Assembly: GCA_033220425.1 (NCBI GenBank)
Contig: CM065647.1
Coordinates: forward strand, 1,302,001 to 1,366,000
Direction of reading: 5' to 3'
DNA: 64,000 nucleotides
From: Lepraria neglecta
Taxonomy: Eukaryota > Ascomycota > Lecanoromycetes > Lecanorales > Stereocaulaceae
Shown here: positions 1 through 10,705 of the stretch, one piece after another
Numbering within the stretch: position 1 is the stretch's first letter
How the letters are laid out: each line of letters starts with the position of its first letter
Program-made: the position numbers and the translations under genes
Notes under the pieces: generated by a model
What the model was told of the DNA's origin: nothing
The model's input: only the letters and a program-made list of their open reading frames with translations
The model's database searches: none

Positions 1-1261
1 CCTTCCAATGTCATCTCCCTTGCTGCTTTTCGCCAAAACATCTACTTCAGCTAAGCTCGTCGCCATCACGTGCAAAATACGGTGGTTAAGCAAGCTTGCA
101 ATGGCGTTCTAGGTTTTGGGAGCCTGTTTTGGCTCCCCTGCTGATGGTCGAGGACCAGTTCTGGCACCTGGGAGTCTCCTAAAATAGACGCTCTAATTTT
201 AGTATGGGACAGGTTTCGGGCACCCTTCAAAGGTTTTTTGGTTCAAGGAGAAGGGAGTGCTCAATGTACAGCTGGTTCATCGTCTTCTCCAGGAGGTTGG
301 CAGGGGAGAGCCCCTCGGAACATCATCCTTGAGAAGCATCGTCAAGGGTGATACTCACCGTGTTAGATGCGCATTAGACGTGTACCGTTACCACACGTGC
401 TGCATCATATGACGGACCATTTCAAGCTCGAAGGCTTCTCTTCACGTCTCAAGTGCTCTAGGTCACCGTGCGAGCACCCTTTCTCTTCCTGGCCGGGGTG
501 CGATGTCAACGAAAAAGCTGAGCGTGATGCGGGCCTCGTCGTTGCGCTGTATCAAGGAGTCGCTGGACAACGCGCTTCCGCATTGCTACGCCAAATCCAG
601 TCACAGTTCGATACTGTTGCAGTTGCAGATGTCGAAAGACTCGCGTCCCGATATTGGAGCAACTATCGCCTCTCCTGGACTCGAGGTTCTCCAGCACCCG
701 GGACTTTTGCCGTTTCATCTTAAGGAGCTACGTGATAAGATTTGTGGGTTATGAGCCGCACAAGTCGCGTTTCCAGAAATCGGATTACTTTCGCGACGAA
801 TGCTCCGGCTGTCAAGTGAACAAATTCTTGATGGATGCTGCATCACGAACATGGTACTGTCTCTGCTGGCACCGCAATGAAGTGGGTTCAAGTGTCTCTA
901 ATGTTCCACGCTTTTCCTGCGTCTATGGTTTCAATCACCACCAGCTCACCAAAGAGCCATGGGAGGGAGCACATCCTAGGTGGGAAGGCCGAGCTCGTCT
1001 GGTACATGAAAGACTTGAACGGCTCTCTGACCGCCTGAGAAAATGCGTCGGCAGAGAGGCGTATGATGAGCTCGTGAACCTGCGTACGATCAAAAGTAAC
1101 GAGTAGAGATTTATTTGCAAGTTACTACCTAGAAAAGTAATGAATCGTCGTTCCTATGACTTTGCTGCAGTCAACCAGCCACCCAATGGTTACCTGCCAG
1201 GGCGTATCTCTAGCCAAGGCAGACATTGCTGTCTTATTCGTAGCATTTGCATCTACCTACC
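1..1261. other. No confident gene; scattered short frames
   Basis: Several short plus-strand frames lie between 367 and 1106. The frame ending at 1106 has a helical, charged C-terminal part (about residues 105-150), and a frame ending at 723 also looks composition-wise like protein. They overlap in different frames with no splice junctions that I could phase, and no family is recognisable. This may be a decayed gene. The downstream end of the neighbouring minus-strand nuclease-like gene lies at 1262. Confidence 0.3.
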
Positions 1262-3110
1262 TCAGGATCTTTGCTCTTTCAGCAACTTGATGATATCCTT
1301 GTATTGTTCCATTTGCTCCTTGTTCTTTTCCTCGAGCTTGCTGGATTGCTCCCGCTGCTGTTGTTGCTGCTGCTGCTGCTGCTTTATCAGCATATCAATT
1401 TGATCTCTCAATCTATCGTTCTCCTGCTGCAGCTTCAAGGTTGGTGGTAGAGCAGGTCTCTTGAAGCTCGCGGTCCCCTGCGATAACGGTGCGCTTGTCG
1501 CAATCCCATGTGAATCTCCCTCTGGATCGGCATTAATACTGATATTAGAAGCGAAAGACTCCGAAGAGGGGTATGGTAGCTGCGCTATAGCGCTCTGAAT
1601 TCTTTTCAGATGGAGCGGGCCAAATTTGTCGTAGACTTTCCGGGTGAAGTTGTAGGTCGTCCACCGCTCCTTTCCGTGGAGGGCAGTGAAATCGAAACTA
1701 TGGATAGCGTGGCGGTAGAAAGTTTCTTTGTCCCCGTCGATTATAGCATAATGGCCGTAAATCTTCACCATGCTATGATCGTGGGAGATAGAGAAGGCAA
1801 GGATCTTTCGATTAAGCTCCTCTACACGCGACGATGCTCGTTTCTCATAATGGGGATTATCGATTTGAGGGACCGCTCGATATAGTTGAACGAGAGCATT
1901 AACTGCGATACTGCCGCTGTGGGCGTTCTGCCGGTCTGCCCGGTTAAGTGCCTGCTCCCCACATTTCACCTCGCACATCAAGAAAGGAAAGTATAGGTTC
2001 TCCGTGACCAAGGTGGCCCTGTTTGGTGCAGTGTAGGATTTGAGCTTGAGGATTTCCTCTTCAGTCAAAGCTGACGACATCAGACCTACGCAGAAGTCGG
2101 GTTTTGGCTGAGGACCAGCAAGGGTACTGCATTTGGTCCACTCCGCATTTAATTCCTCGGTCAGGTGTTCAAGGTGGTCGCTACCGTGGAGGTAGAGGAG
2201 TTCGGCCGACGGCACAATTGATGGCATAACGTCTCTGCAAACTCTCGACTCGTTCCGGGCATGCACTCGATCCAAGACTGTCCAAAACAGGTCTCCATGA
2301 AAGAGAGAGCGATCAGGGGGGTCGTATTCGCTGCTCAATAAATCATCGCAAAGTCGCTGACAGTCATTTGAGGGAGTTGCTTGACGCTGATGAGCATTCA
2401 TAAAGATGCCAGCCTTGGCAAGGACTTCCTCGTATTTTGGCGTGTAAGCCCTCGGGTTGTCGCCGTCCTTGACACTTTGGGTATAACTCGTAGAGCGCGA
2501 TCGCTTCTTGGACAACGGATCGCTCATGTTTGGATCTCTCTCAAGAAACTCCTTTGGCCAATGCCCGTTCTCAGCCCAGTACTTAATTGGCGGGTAATTT
2601 TTGTCGTCTTTTTCCGTTTGTCTCTCGGTCTCCCTGCGTGATTCTTCCGGCGATTGAGTTCGTGCACGTTTCGGAATAGGCTCGTGCGGATCTTGACCTG
2701 TCAAATGCCCTGGTTCGTGCTGCCGCTTTCTTTTTGCACCCACTTCTGGACGAGTCCTACAAGATTCGTATGTCCGTTTCGTCAAGCTTGCCGGCGGTAG
2801 AAGGGAATGTGGGCTTCCTGAGATCTTTACACATGTCAGTTTTGAAGATGGAGCCCTCTGGATACCCTTCGTACCTCTGTGCTGGGTATGTTACTCGATG
2901 ATGGCGAAGGTAAAAGATGTTTTGGCTCTATCACCCCGCGTGTCAATTTTTGCTGTCCAGCTCTTTCTTGTAAACGTCTGCTCTTTCGAACTGATGGCGG
3001 TGGGTTTCGTTTAACGACACTATGGGATCGCTTCACTGGTAGGAATTAGCTACATCGAGTGGACATAGTAACGCGTTTCACTTACCGCCGTCTCGTTGCG
3101 CCGAGCGCAT
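1262..3110 (-). CDS. DUF7924-like protein with PD-(D/E)XK nuclease signature and polyQ coiled coil
   Basis: Three exons fit in phase: 3110..3086, 3035..2875 and 2824..1262, with two 50-nt introns. The ATG at 3110 opens MRSAQRDGVKRSHS, and the RKSRRLQER stretch in exon 2 is typical of fungal proteins I know as DUF7924. The protein has a basic, disordered N-terminal third, then a core region. Counting from the codon at 2785 (an internal TTG in exon 3), the core has Pro-Asp at 229-230 and Glu-Val-Lys at 272-274 inside a hydrophobic strand (FPFLMCEVKCG). That spacing is the PD-(D/E)XK nuclease signature; catalysis itself is inference. The C-terminus is a leucine-rich coiled coil with a run of nine glutamines encoded by CAG/CAA repeats. 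The basic N-terminus suggests a nuclear location. No frame damage was seen. Family naming is from memory and not from a search. Confidence 0.8.
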
Positions 3111-3340
3111 TGCTTTGCTGTCAACTCTCGGAAAGTGGGCAAGAACGCTGTTTTATGTTGGGAGGGGAAGGTGGCCAGTAGTGCTAAAAAAAAGGTGCCG
3201 CTAACCGTATTCTGCTTAGCATCCAATCTAGTTTTGGTGGTATGTTGAGCATGCAATTGGACGTGCGCACTGTACGTATTGCAGGGCAAGGTAAGTCATT
3301 GAAGCTATTTAGAAGTCTGATTGCTGCGCAGGGGCAAATC

Positions 3341-3730
3341 CTACGCGAATTCGGCCTCTTCCTCTGCTCTTTTCGCTGCTGCGAGAGCTTCCTTCGCCTT
3401 CCTCGCGGCCTGCCTCGACGCGGTCTTCCTTGACTTCTCCTCCGCCTCAGCCGCCTTGAGCTCCTTGGCTGCCGCCGTCTTCGCTTCAGCCTTTTTTCGA
3501 CTAGGCTTTCGTGCCCCGGGGATACTCGACCCCAAAGAGGGGGAATAACGCTAGAGGGCCCTGGGATGAGGCCTAGGAAGCGCTGGGGGAGGGGGGACCA
3601 TCCAGCAGCAATGGCTGCTGGGTGATGGGCAAGAATGAGGGGTCCGGGCTCGCTGTTGCCGCCGTCATCAGCTAGGTGATCGGGGAGTAGGCTGACGGCG
3701 AGGGGGGTTCGGGCTGGTACGAAGGTGAGT
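3341..3730 (-). pseudogene. Possible relic of a Ser/Pro-rich and Lys/Ala-rich protein
   Basis: On the minus strand 3535..3341 encodes about 64 residues very rich in Ala, Lys, Glu and Arg (for example AAKELKAAEAEEKSRK), like a basic coiled coil. Upstream, to about 3730, another frame reads Ser/Pro-rich sequence (ITQQPLLLDGPPSPSAS) interrupted by two TAG codons. No ATG or splice sites join the parts. This may be a decayed gene or GC-rich low-complexity DNA that happens to be open. Confidence 0.2.
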
Positions 3731-4185
3731 TCCTTTCATGCATCATGATGGACCTAAGTTGTTGCCTTTTAATGAACGAATTGTTTACTACTGGTCTCAA
3801 GCGTGGGTCCAATTGTTATATACTTGCTATGAAAGCTCTAGTTGATCGACTATAACAGAAATACGTTACCTCAGGACACTACCACGTTAGGTAAACTTCT
3901 GTCTGATATGGTTCGGAGGCGACGGCAATGACGGTATTCTTGGATTAGATTGGAAATCTTACTAGGTATCTATTAAGGAATGAACTCGAAACCGATGTAC
4001 CATCACGCAACTAGAAACGACATTTAAGGAGTGTGTTTGTGGAGTAATGAAAAGCAGAGGAATGTAAAAGTGATGCCCCACCAGCATTCCCCAGTCCTGC
4101 CATCCTCCAAGCGGTATGGGGTTTCTGTGGGAGACCCTCAAGCTAGCTATGCGTAAGCGTCATGAAGCTACTCGCTTCCATCCTA
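3731..4185. other. Intergenic, nothing recognised
   Basis: AT-richer sequence with no long frame and no repeat I could see. It lies downstream (3' side) of the minus-strand gene ending at 4186. Confidence 0.5.
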
Positions 4186-5112
4186 CTAGTCCTCTTCCTG
4201 GTTCACTTCCTTGTTCTCGTCCTCGTCCTCCTCTTCCTCCGGCATCGATACCCCTCGCCCTCGGGGTGGAGCAGGTACCTCTGGTACCACTGATTGCGCT
4301 TCTACCCCTGCTCGAAGGTCCCATTGCGAAAATTTTGTCCGTGCCAGGGGCATCCCCTGGAGGCTGGGTATCTTCTTTGGCGCAGAAACACCCCCAGTCT
4401 TCAACCTTTCCGCCGTCATCCTCACCTCCTTTCTCAATGCATCACCCCTGCGCGAACCTGTATTCTGAATCCTGTCGTGCAAGCTCACGATGCCACCGCC
4501 CAGCTCTAATGCGCCGATCTGCGAGCGGTGTACATAGAGGACCTTCTAACGGTGCTCGACAGCCGTATGTGCCGCTTGGCATAGCTCCACGTTGATAACC
4601 ATCACGGTCAGCTCTCGTTCCAAGGCCGTCTTTTCTTCGCCTAGCGTATCGAGAGCATCATTAACAGCGTCAAAGTTAAGATCTCCAGTCTCTTTGATGA
4701 TGCGCCGGTCCAGCAGCAACTCTTTGACCAGACGGAGGAGCTCCAGACAACGTTCCAAGCGGTGATTAATGTCGACGGGATTCTTGGACTTGTTTTTGGA
4801 GCGATCTCTGGGTGCCTCAGTGTTCTCCTCTTCTTCAATGTCTTCTTTGAAGCTTACTCGGCGTACCATTTCCCTCTCTCCCTCAGGGCTCTGGTTTGGC
4901 CTCGCCGTCGTACCTTTGACATTAGAGTCATCCCATTGGCGTGCCTTCTCTCTCTTCAACATTGGACCCCTCGTCTGGCTGCTTAGCTCTTCGCTCTTGT
5001 CCTTGTCCTTGTCGAGGTGGTCGGATTCATCGAATTCGTCCGATTCGTTCTCTAGCATCTGTGCTGACTTTCTATCGTTCGAGAAACAGCTCCGCCGCGT
5101 AATCTTCGGACG
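4186..5112 (-). CDS. Unknown protein with coiled coil, one in-frame TAG
   Basis: One reading frame runs from 5112 to the stop at 4186 except for a single TAG at 4548..4546. The sequence reads naturally on both sides: before it the helical QAAHTAVEHR, after it KVLYVHRSQIGALELGGGI. Upstream the frame is open to a good acceptor (branch CTGAC, then TACTAG ending at 5113), so at least one more 5' exon is expected; the ATG at 5058 is only the first Met of this exon. The protein has an acidic N-terminal part, a possible phosphosite context (RRVSFKED), a leucine-rich helical middle (RLERCLELLRLVKELLLDRR) and an acidic tail. No family is recognised. I found no convincing intron covering the TAG: the nearest possible one is 42 nt with a poor GTCGAG donor. 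Options are recent inactivation, mRNA editing or read-through, or a sequencing error. Confidence 0.5.
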
Positions 5113-5489
5113 CTAGTAGTCAGCCTTATGGATCGCGACCTATGATCGCAGCGCGTCCAAGGTCAATATTCGTGCCGCTCTCGCCAATTCTGTATTCCTA
5201 CCTTGCTGTATTCTCACCTTGCGTACCTTGTCTGTGAATTGTCAAGAGCAGAAAGATACCAGACGCGTACATCTTACTTCGAAAATGCAGTGGGACCTCC
5301 CTAACGCTTCGAACCAGTGAATTACTACCCAGCGACCTTTCATACCCAAACGCTCGACTTTTCCGCTACATAGAATCTTATGTCCTCATACAACTCACTA
5401 CTCCTCCTACAGAGACGCTAAGCCTTTACTACTCATGTCCACATCTCGTGTGTGTCCACTCAGGTAGCCCATAGTGCATCGATCACGTC
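5113..5489. other. Divergent upstream region, likely with 5' exon(s) of the minus-strand gene
   Basis: This lies between the first resolved exon of the unknown minus-strand gene and the CDC45 ATG. It contains several possible donors on the minus strand (GTGAGAATA and GTAGGAATA near 5200-5215) and a minus-strand ATG near 5272, so a 5' exon and a shared promoter probably sit here. I could not phase them. Confidence 0.4.
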
Positions 5490-8139
5490 ATGTACCTTCC
5501 GCGCAGCCTCGTCTCACACCTCTACCAACATCTCGTACGAGATCACCACTCATTTTCGCCACCCGTCCTTATCCTAACAGCCTTGGAGCCCGATGCCCTC
5601 TGTGCATGTCGAATCCTCACTGCCTTGCTCAAGCGCGACTTCATCGCACACAAGATCCAACCCATTGCCGGCTATGCAGACCTTCAAAGAGCTGGGGAGA
5701 ACATGGTGCAGCCGATGCGGATACAGCAGGGAGGAAGTGGTGGAGTAGTTGTATGCCTTGGTGTGGGGGGTCTCGTGGATATGTCGTCTACATTGGGTTT
5801 GGACATAGCAATGCCCGGCGAAGACCCCTCCGGCGGGGTTGAGGTCTGGCTTATTGACGCGCGACGGCCATGGAATCTGGGCAATGTCTTTGCAGGAGAT
5901 CCTGTGGAGATGGTACTGAAGGAAACAGGTGGCGATGTCAGGTCTAGACTTGCGGATGTCAACAAAGGGCAGATACAACCAACGTACAAACCTGGCCAGG
6001 GCGGCATTATAGTCTACGACGACGGAGATATCGAAGACGACTTAGCAGCCGAGCTAGAAGCTTACTGCGGGCTTAAAGACATGGAAGACGTCGAAGGTCT
6101 AGGTGATGATTCTGATGACTCGGGTGACGAGAGCGACAGACCAGAAACAATTGACCGCGAACGCACCTCCAAGAAGCGCAAATCGTGGTCTGACCAGGAG
6201 GATGGTGATATTGATAGTGAAGATGGTATTAGCAGGCCCCGTCAAAGGCGGAGGAGTAATTCCGTATGTATCGACTTGACTTGCCCATGCAATCTGGTTA
6301 ATATTCTCTACAGAGCGGCTCGATACCATCGCCAAGTCGTCCCCTTGCCAACGACTCGAGAAAACGTCGGGGCTCCTCTGATAATTCACCGCCACCATCA
6401 CCTCCATCACAGCCTCCTTCACCGCGGGAAGGAACTCAGCCGTCAATACACGTTCTTCGTCGGAAACTTCGACGATTGAGTCGAAAGCACGACGCCGTTC
6501 TCCGAAAGTACTATGCCTTGGGTACATCGTACTCAGAACCTATCTCATCCCTTCTCTACTCTCTAGCCGAGGATCTGGGTCGAGAGGATAACGACCTTCT
6601 ATGGCATGCCATTGTTGGCGTGAGTTCGCTGGAGCTTTATGGTCGTAGCATGACTGGAGTAGGTATCTCTACTGCTCTAGATTCAGGCGGCTCCGCAGGC
6701 TGGGGAGGTGAACGAGGTGAACGGATACGGCAAGTCCTAAGAGACGAAGTTCGACGATTGAATCCGCCTGACCCTAATGATACATCACGTGAAAATGCTC
6801 GAGGTGAAACCTCAGGCGTCATACCCACAACAGCTCGCTCGCCAACAGATAACTCAATCCGATTATCTCCTGAGCCGCGTTTCCTCCTTATAAGACATTG
6901 GTCTTTGTACGATAGCATGCTCCATTCCCCCTACCTATCCTCACGTTTACACATCTGGAGCGATGTTGGACGAAAACGACTGCACAAACTTCTAGCTAAA
7001 ATGGGCGTCAGCCTCACTCAATGCAAGCAAAGCTATACACATATGGACATGGATCTAAAGCGTGGTCTACGGCAAAGGCTGCTGACCTATGCACCAATGT
7101 ACGGCTTGGACGGCTTAGTACCGCCAGCCGCCTCCGCAGGCCGCGGAAGAGAAGGCTGGGGCTTTGTCAGGAGTTGGGGCTGGAAAGCTTGCCTGAGCGC
7201 AGTCGACGTTTGCGTGATAGTCGGAGCACTATTGGAGGTTGGGAAATCGGGTGTCACACCTAGCGAAACGAACAAGATCTGGGATCGCGGAAATGGCGAG
7301 CAGCGAGAGCTTGTCGACAATGATGGCAAAATGGAGGGTGAAGAATGGGTGCGAAGGTTTTGGGACGCGTACGATGCGCTCGATAAGTAAGTTCAAATAC
7401 AATATGTTCCATCTGAAAATAGTCTGACCCGAATAATAGTATCGAAGCACTCAAGCACGCCCTCCCAACAGCCCAGCATCTCCACCGCGCCATCCTCCGC
7501 ACCGGTACCTCCATAATAGAAAAGCGCCAAATTCGCCATCTTCGTGCGTTTCGAATGGCGGTTGTCAAAGAAGGTCCCGACGTAGCTCTATTTACTCATC
7601 CGGGCGCACTGACAAAACTTGCTTTGTGGGTTGGCGAAGCTATCGCTGAGCAGGAGCGAGAACAACGCGGCAAGATTGGTAAGAGTGGACGCGGCACACC
7701 GCTCGTGATGGCCGGGCTAAATGAGGCGAGAGGCGTCTATGTAGTCGTCGGTACAGGCGGAGGCGGTGGTGTGATCGACTTCCAAGCAAGAGCAAAACGA
7801 AAGGTCAGGCTCGAGGAGAAGGCACAGGCAAAAGAAGCTAAGCAAGCGGAAAAAGAGCGTAAACGAAAAGAAAGGGAAGAAAGAGAGGGTGAAGACGGCG
7901 AAGGCGAAGACGAAAGCGAGGAGGAGGAGGAAGAGGAAGAGGAAAGTGACGACGATGATGACGATGCCGAGGAACGTGGCTTTGCGAGAAACAAATTCGG
8001 TCTTGCTTTCCAGGATGTGGTTGACGAGACGAATGCCAGAGTAAGGGTTGATAGCTTCGAAACCTGTGTTGTGGAGGTCAAGAAGGAGGATTTGAGCGGA
8101 TTCTTAGAGGCGCTGAGTACGAAGGCTGTGCTTGGCTAG
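5490..8139 (+). CDS. CDC45: DNA replication initiation factor Cdc45
   Basis: Exons 5490..6263, 6314..7386 and 7440..8139 give 848 residues, the usual size for fungal Cdc45. Introns are 50 and 53 nt with GTATGT and GTAAGT donors, and the phases agree. Cdc45 joins MCM2-7 and GINS in the CMG helicase that unwinds DNA at replication forks in the nucleus. Family features seen: the N-terminal MYLPRSLVSHLYQHL and the LILTALEPDALCACRIL strand-helix of the DHH-like fold; an acidic, basic-patched linker after about residue 205; the conserved KYYALGTSYSEPISSLLYSL segment; and a C-terminal block around FARNKFGLAFQDVV. A long Glu/Asp run precedes that block, as in many Cdc45 proteins but lengthened here. 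No damage is visible. It runs head to head with the unknown gene at 5112. Confidence 0.95.
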
Positions 8140-8474
8140 GTAATGACCGTGCTTAACAGGTTGGTTGCTCTTGCTACCACGGCCGGCGTTTTGCAAGCGA
8201 GCATTTTACTGTCTTTACGTCTTGAGCATATGATGAGCGATGCTGTATCGGAAAGAAGAAGACTCGACCAACATACATATATCATGGTCAATGATTGAAA
8301 AAACCCTCTTCCATTTCTTTATGCATTTTCCTTGGACCAGGTCCGAATCAACCCTGAACATAGTATCATCTATCTATGCATCTCAGGAGGATACCCAGGT
8401 GAGTCGCCCGTGGAGCGCACCAGATAACATACCAAAATCCCAGATCTACGCAATCAGCGTATCTTGCCATCTAC
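8140..8474. other. Short convergent intergenic stretch
   Basis: This is 3' flanking sequence of CDC45 and of the convergent sulfotransferase-like gene. No gene or repeat was seen. Confidence 0.6.
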
Positions 8475-9492
8475 TCACCCTCCCCTTCGAAACGCCCACA
8501 CAACCGCCACCCAACCTACCACGATCGACAAAATCCCCACCATCAAGTTCCTCACCACATTCAACATCCCCCTAACCTGAAACCCCCTCACCCTCTCCCT
8601 CAGTGCATCCCCCTCATGCAATCTCGGAAACGGCACCCCAGGAACATCCTTCCCTAAAAACTCACAAAGAGGCCCCCACCCCTCCTTCAACTGAAAATTG
8701 AGCAACCTCTCCTTCGGCGTAATAGCCCTCACATGCGCATAGTGCTCTCTATACACCACCTTCGCGTTTTGTTGGAGTTCCTGCTTACTCCCCGCCCTGA
8801 AGAAACCCTTTCGATCTCTGAAGACGTATGCGAAAAGTCTGGCGGTAGGGCCAGTGAGCTGTGGATCCAGCACTTCCATTATGTCGTTGATGCGCATATA
8901 GTATGAGTTGATGATACCCTCGAAGCTGCGGTACCAGCTTTCGATGTCTCGTTCTACAAGCACGATTTTCGCTTCTGGGTATGCGGTGATGAGCTCTGAG
9001 GCGAAACAGATGGCCGGGGTGTCGGTCTGCGATGGTTAGCAATCTTCCAGTCAGCAACTAATCTTTGAGATGGTGATGGGAGTTCATTCGGAGTAAGCGA
9101 ATCACGAAATCTGTCCTGAACTTGGCCAAAAGTGGTAATTTGGGATTGGAAAAGTCTTACCACAGCGCCGTAGGTGCCCAACAGATTGTCCCAGTCTGGG
9201 CGAGTGAAGGGATGGCCGTTGGAGTGGTATTTGGCTTCGAAGGCGCGGGTCCAGAGGGAGCAGTGCGAAATGTTGTAGAGGGGTGTGTAGCCGTGGTAGC
9301 AGGGTGCGCAGCCGAGGGTTTCGAGCGCGGCTTGCATTGCTTTGGTGGGTTCAGTATAGAGATTAAGTTTGATCGAGGGAGGGGAAGAGACAGATACGTA
9401 CAGACTGTGCCTGTACGGCCCATGCCTAATGCTAGGACTTGCATTGGGACGGTGCGAGGAGCTTTTTCATTATCAGAGACGGAGCTTGTCAT
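8475..9492 (-). CDS. Sulfotransferase-family P-loop protein with C-terminal membrane anchor
   Basis: Exons 9492..9402, 9339..9161 and 9026..8475 give 273 residues. Introns are 62 and 134 nt; the first has the branch/acceptor CTGAACCCACCAAAG. The P-loop is split by intron 1 and reads GMGRTGTVSMQAALETLG, matching the GxxRTGT-S-L/M pattern of the fungal Sulfotransfer_4-like family. Later blocks also fit: WDNLLGTYGAV, then LVERDIESWYRSF. The last 30 residues form one hydrophobic segment (LMVGILSIVVGWVAVVWAF) before RRGG, so the protein is probably tail-anchored in an internal membrane. The substrate is unknown; many family members are annotated only as P-loop hydrolases, and PAPS use is not shown here. 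A degraded copy of the 5' end may lie just beyond the MITE at 9706-10000. Confidence 0.85.
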
Positions 9493-9705
9493 GTTGGCTT
9501 TTGTTGTGCAAGATGGTGATGGTGTGTGTGTGATATGATGTTTGGACACGAGTTCAAGTATGAAGGCTATGCAACGGCAGACGAGTACGGAATGGGGGAG
9601 CGTACTGTAAATAAGGCGTTCCTGAAGCACAGCCTCCTGATAGTAAATGAATGAGAACTAACGTCGCCGATGCTTTTGCCATGTTCGCTTCCCCTCCCGC
9701 TCTCG

Positions 9706-10000
9706 TAGAAGGGTTCACCCCTCAACCGTCTGCACCGTCTGCACCCCTCAACCGTCTACCTCCTCTAGCTCTACAGATATAGCGTTTGATAATAAATTTT
9801 CGCGTATGCTATTGTAGATATTATCAATCTCTATAAGTTTCGTACTAAAGACTTTATCGAAACTTACGAAGTTGGCGAGCTGTAGAAAGCTGTAGACTTC
9901 CACCATATACACCCCTGAGAGCCCCTGGAGCTACCAGAAAGATCGAGATTTCCGAGCGGCAGCCCTATAAGGCTAGCCGGTTGAGGGGTGAACCCTTCTA
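9706..10000. mobile_element. MITE with perfect 21-bp terminal inverted repeats and TA target duplication
   Basis: The left end TA-GAAGGGTTCACCCCTCAA (continuing CCG to 9728) is matched exactly, in reverse complement, at 9978-10000. The match is 23 bp including a TA at each outer edge (9706-9707 and 9999-10000). A TA duplication with inverted termini and no coding capacity over 295 bp marks a non-autonomous Tc1/mariner-type element. Just inside the left end the motif CCCCTCAACCGTCT recurs in tandem around 9715-9757. It lies upstream of the sulfotransferase-like gene (start 9492). Perfect ends suggest fairly recent movement. Confidence 0.75.
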
Positions 10001-10027
10001 GGATCAAAAAGCTCGGAAATCTTCATA

Positions 10028-10318
10028 CTAACAATTATGAAACCTCGATCTACTGTATTCGGGGAACATTCTTATTCTATGTGAGAAGCCGATCTGTCCC
10101 AAGCCGAAGCGAATGTGGCCCTTTGCTGACTTGGCGTACACCCATGGCTCTGATACAGCGTAGTCAACAGCCACATGGACGCAACGCGAAGCATCCACTT
10201 TGAGAAAGCATTTGTTCAGTAAACGCTTGCATGCCCGTCGTGATTCCTCGAAGACCGTTGTACCCTTGAATGCAAATTTGCGAACAGCTTTTGAGTCGTT
10301 GGATATGGAGCTTGTCAT
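10028..10318 (-). pseudogene. Possible degraded duplicate of the sulfotransferase 5' end
   Basis: The frame from the ATG at 10318 begins MTSSISNDSKAVR, close to the MTSSVSDNEKAPR start of the gene at 9492, and there are scattered DNA similarities in the upstream flanks (for example AAAGCACAGC near 10475 and GAAGCACAGC near 9622). After about 13 residues the similarity ends: no P-loop follows, and the frame runs on with unrelated residues to 10028. The MITE lies between the gene and this copy. I infer a partial tandem duplication that decayed; the resemblance is short and could be chance. Confidence 0.3.
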
Positions 10319-10705
10319 ATTTACCGTCGTCGTGTAAGAATGTAATTCTCTATGTGATTTGATGTGGACCCGAAGGCCTGAACATAAAGACAGTCTCTCT
10401 CGAAATGCAGCTGGATTGCGGCGCTAGCATCAAGGATTGGGGGACGAAGGCAGGGAAAGGATGTGGCACTTCCAAAGCACAGCATCCAGATTCAAAGTGA
10501 ATACAAGTTGACGTCTTGTAGGAATTCTCAGGCATGTGTTACAAGGACCTCTAATGAGATCCTGGACACTTTTTCTCGTAATCAGTGTTGAGGCTGGCTT
10601 ATCACACAAGTATGACACTACCTCCTTCAAACAAAACTTGCTTAGAGTTGACTTTGCACGTAATTCACCATTAATTTGCTTCCAAACACCTGTCGTCTTA
10701 CACAT

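Noticed and set aside
4546-4587. 42-nt intron (GTCGAG...GCAG) that would remove the TAG
   Set aside because: Donor far from consensus, no branch site and shorter than the other confirmed introns; kept only as an alternative.
5574-6007. Long antisense frames across CDC45
   Set aside because: Shadows of the real gene: Pro/Ser/Thr-rich composition and no family match.
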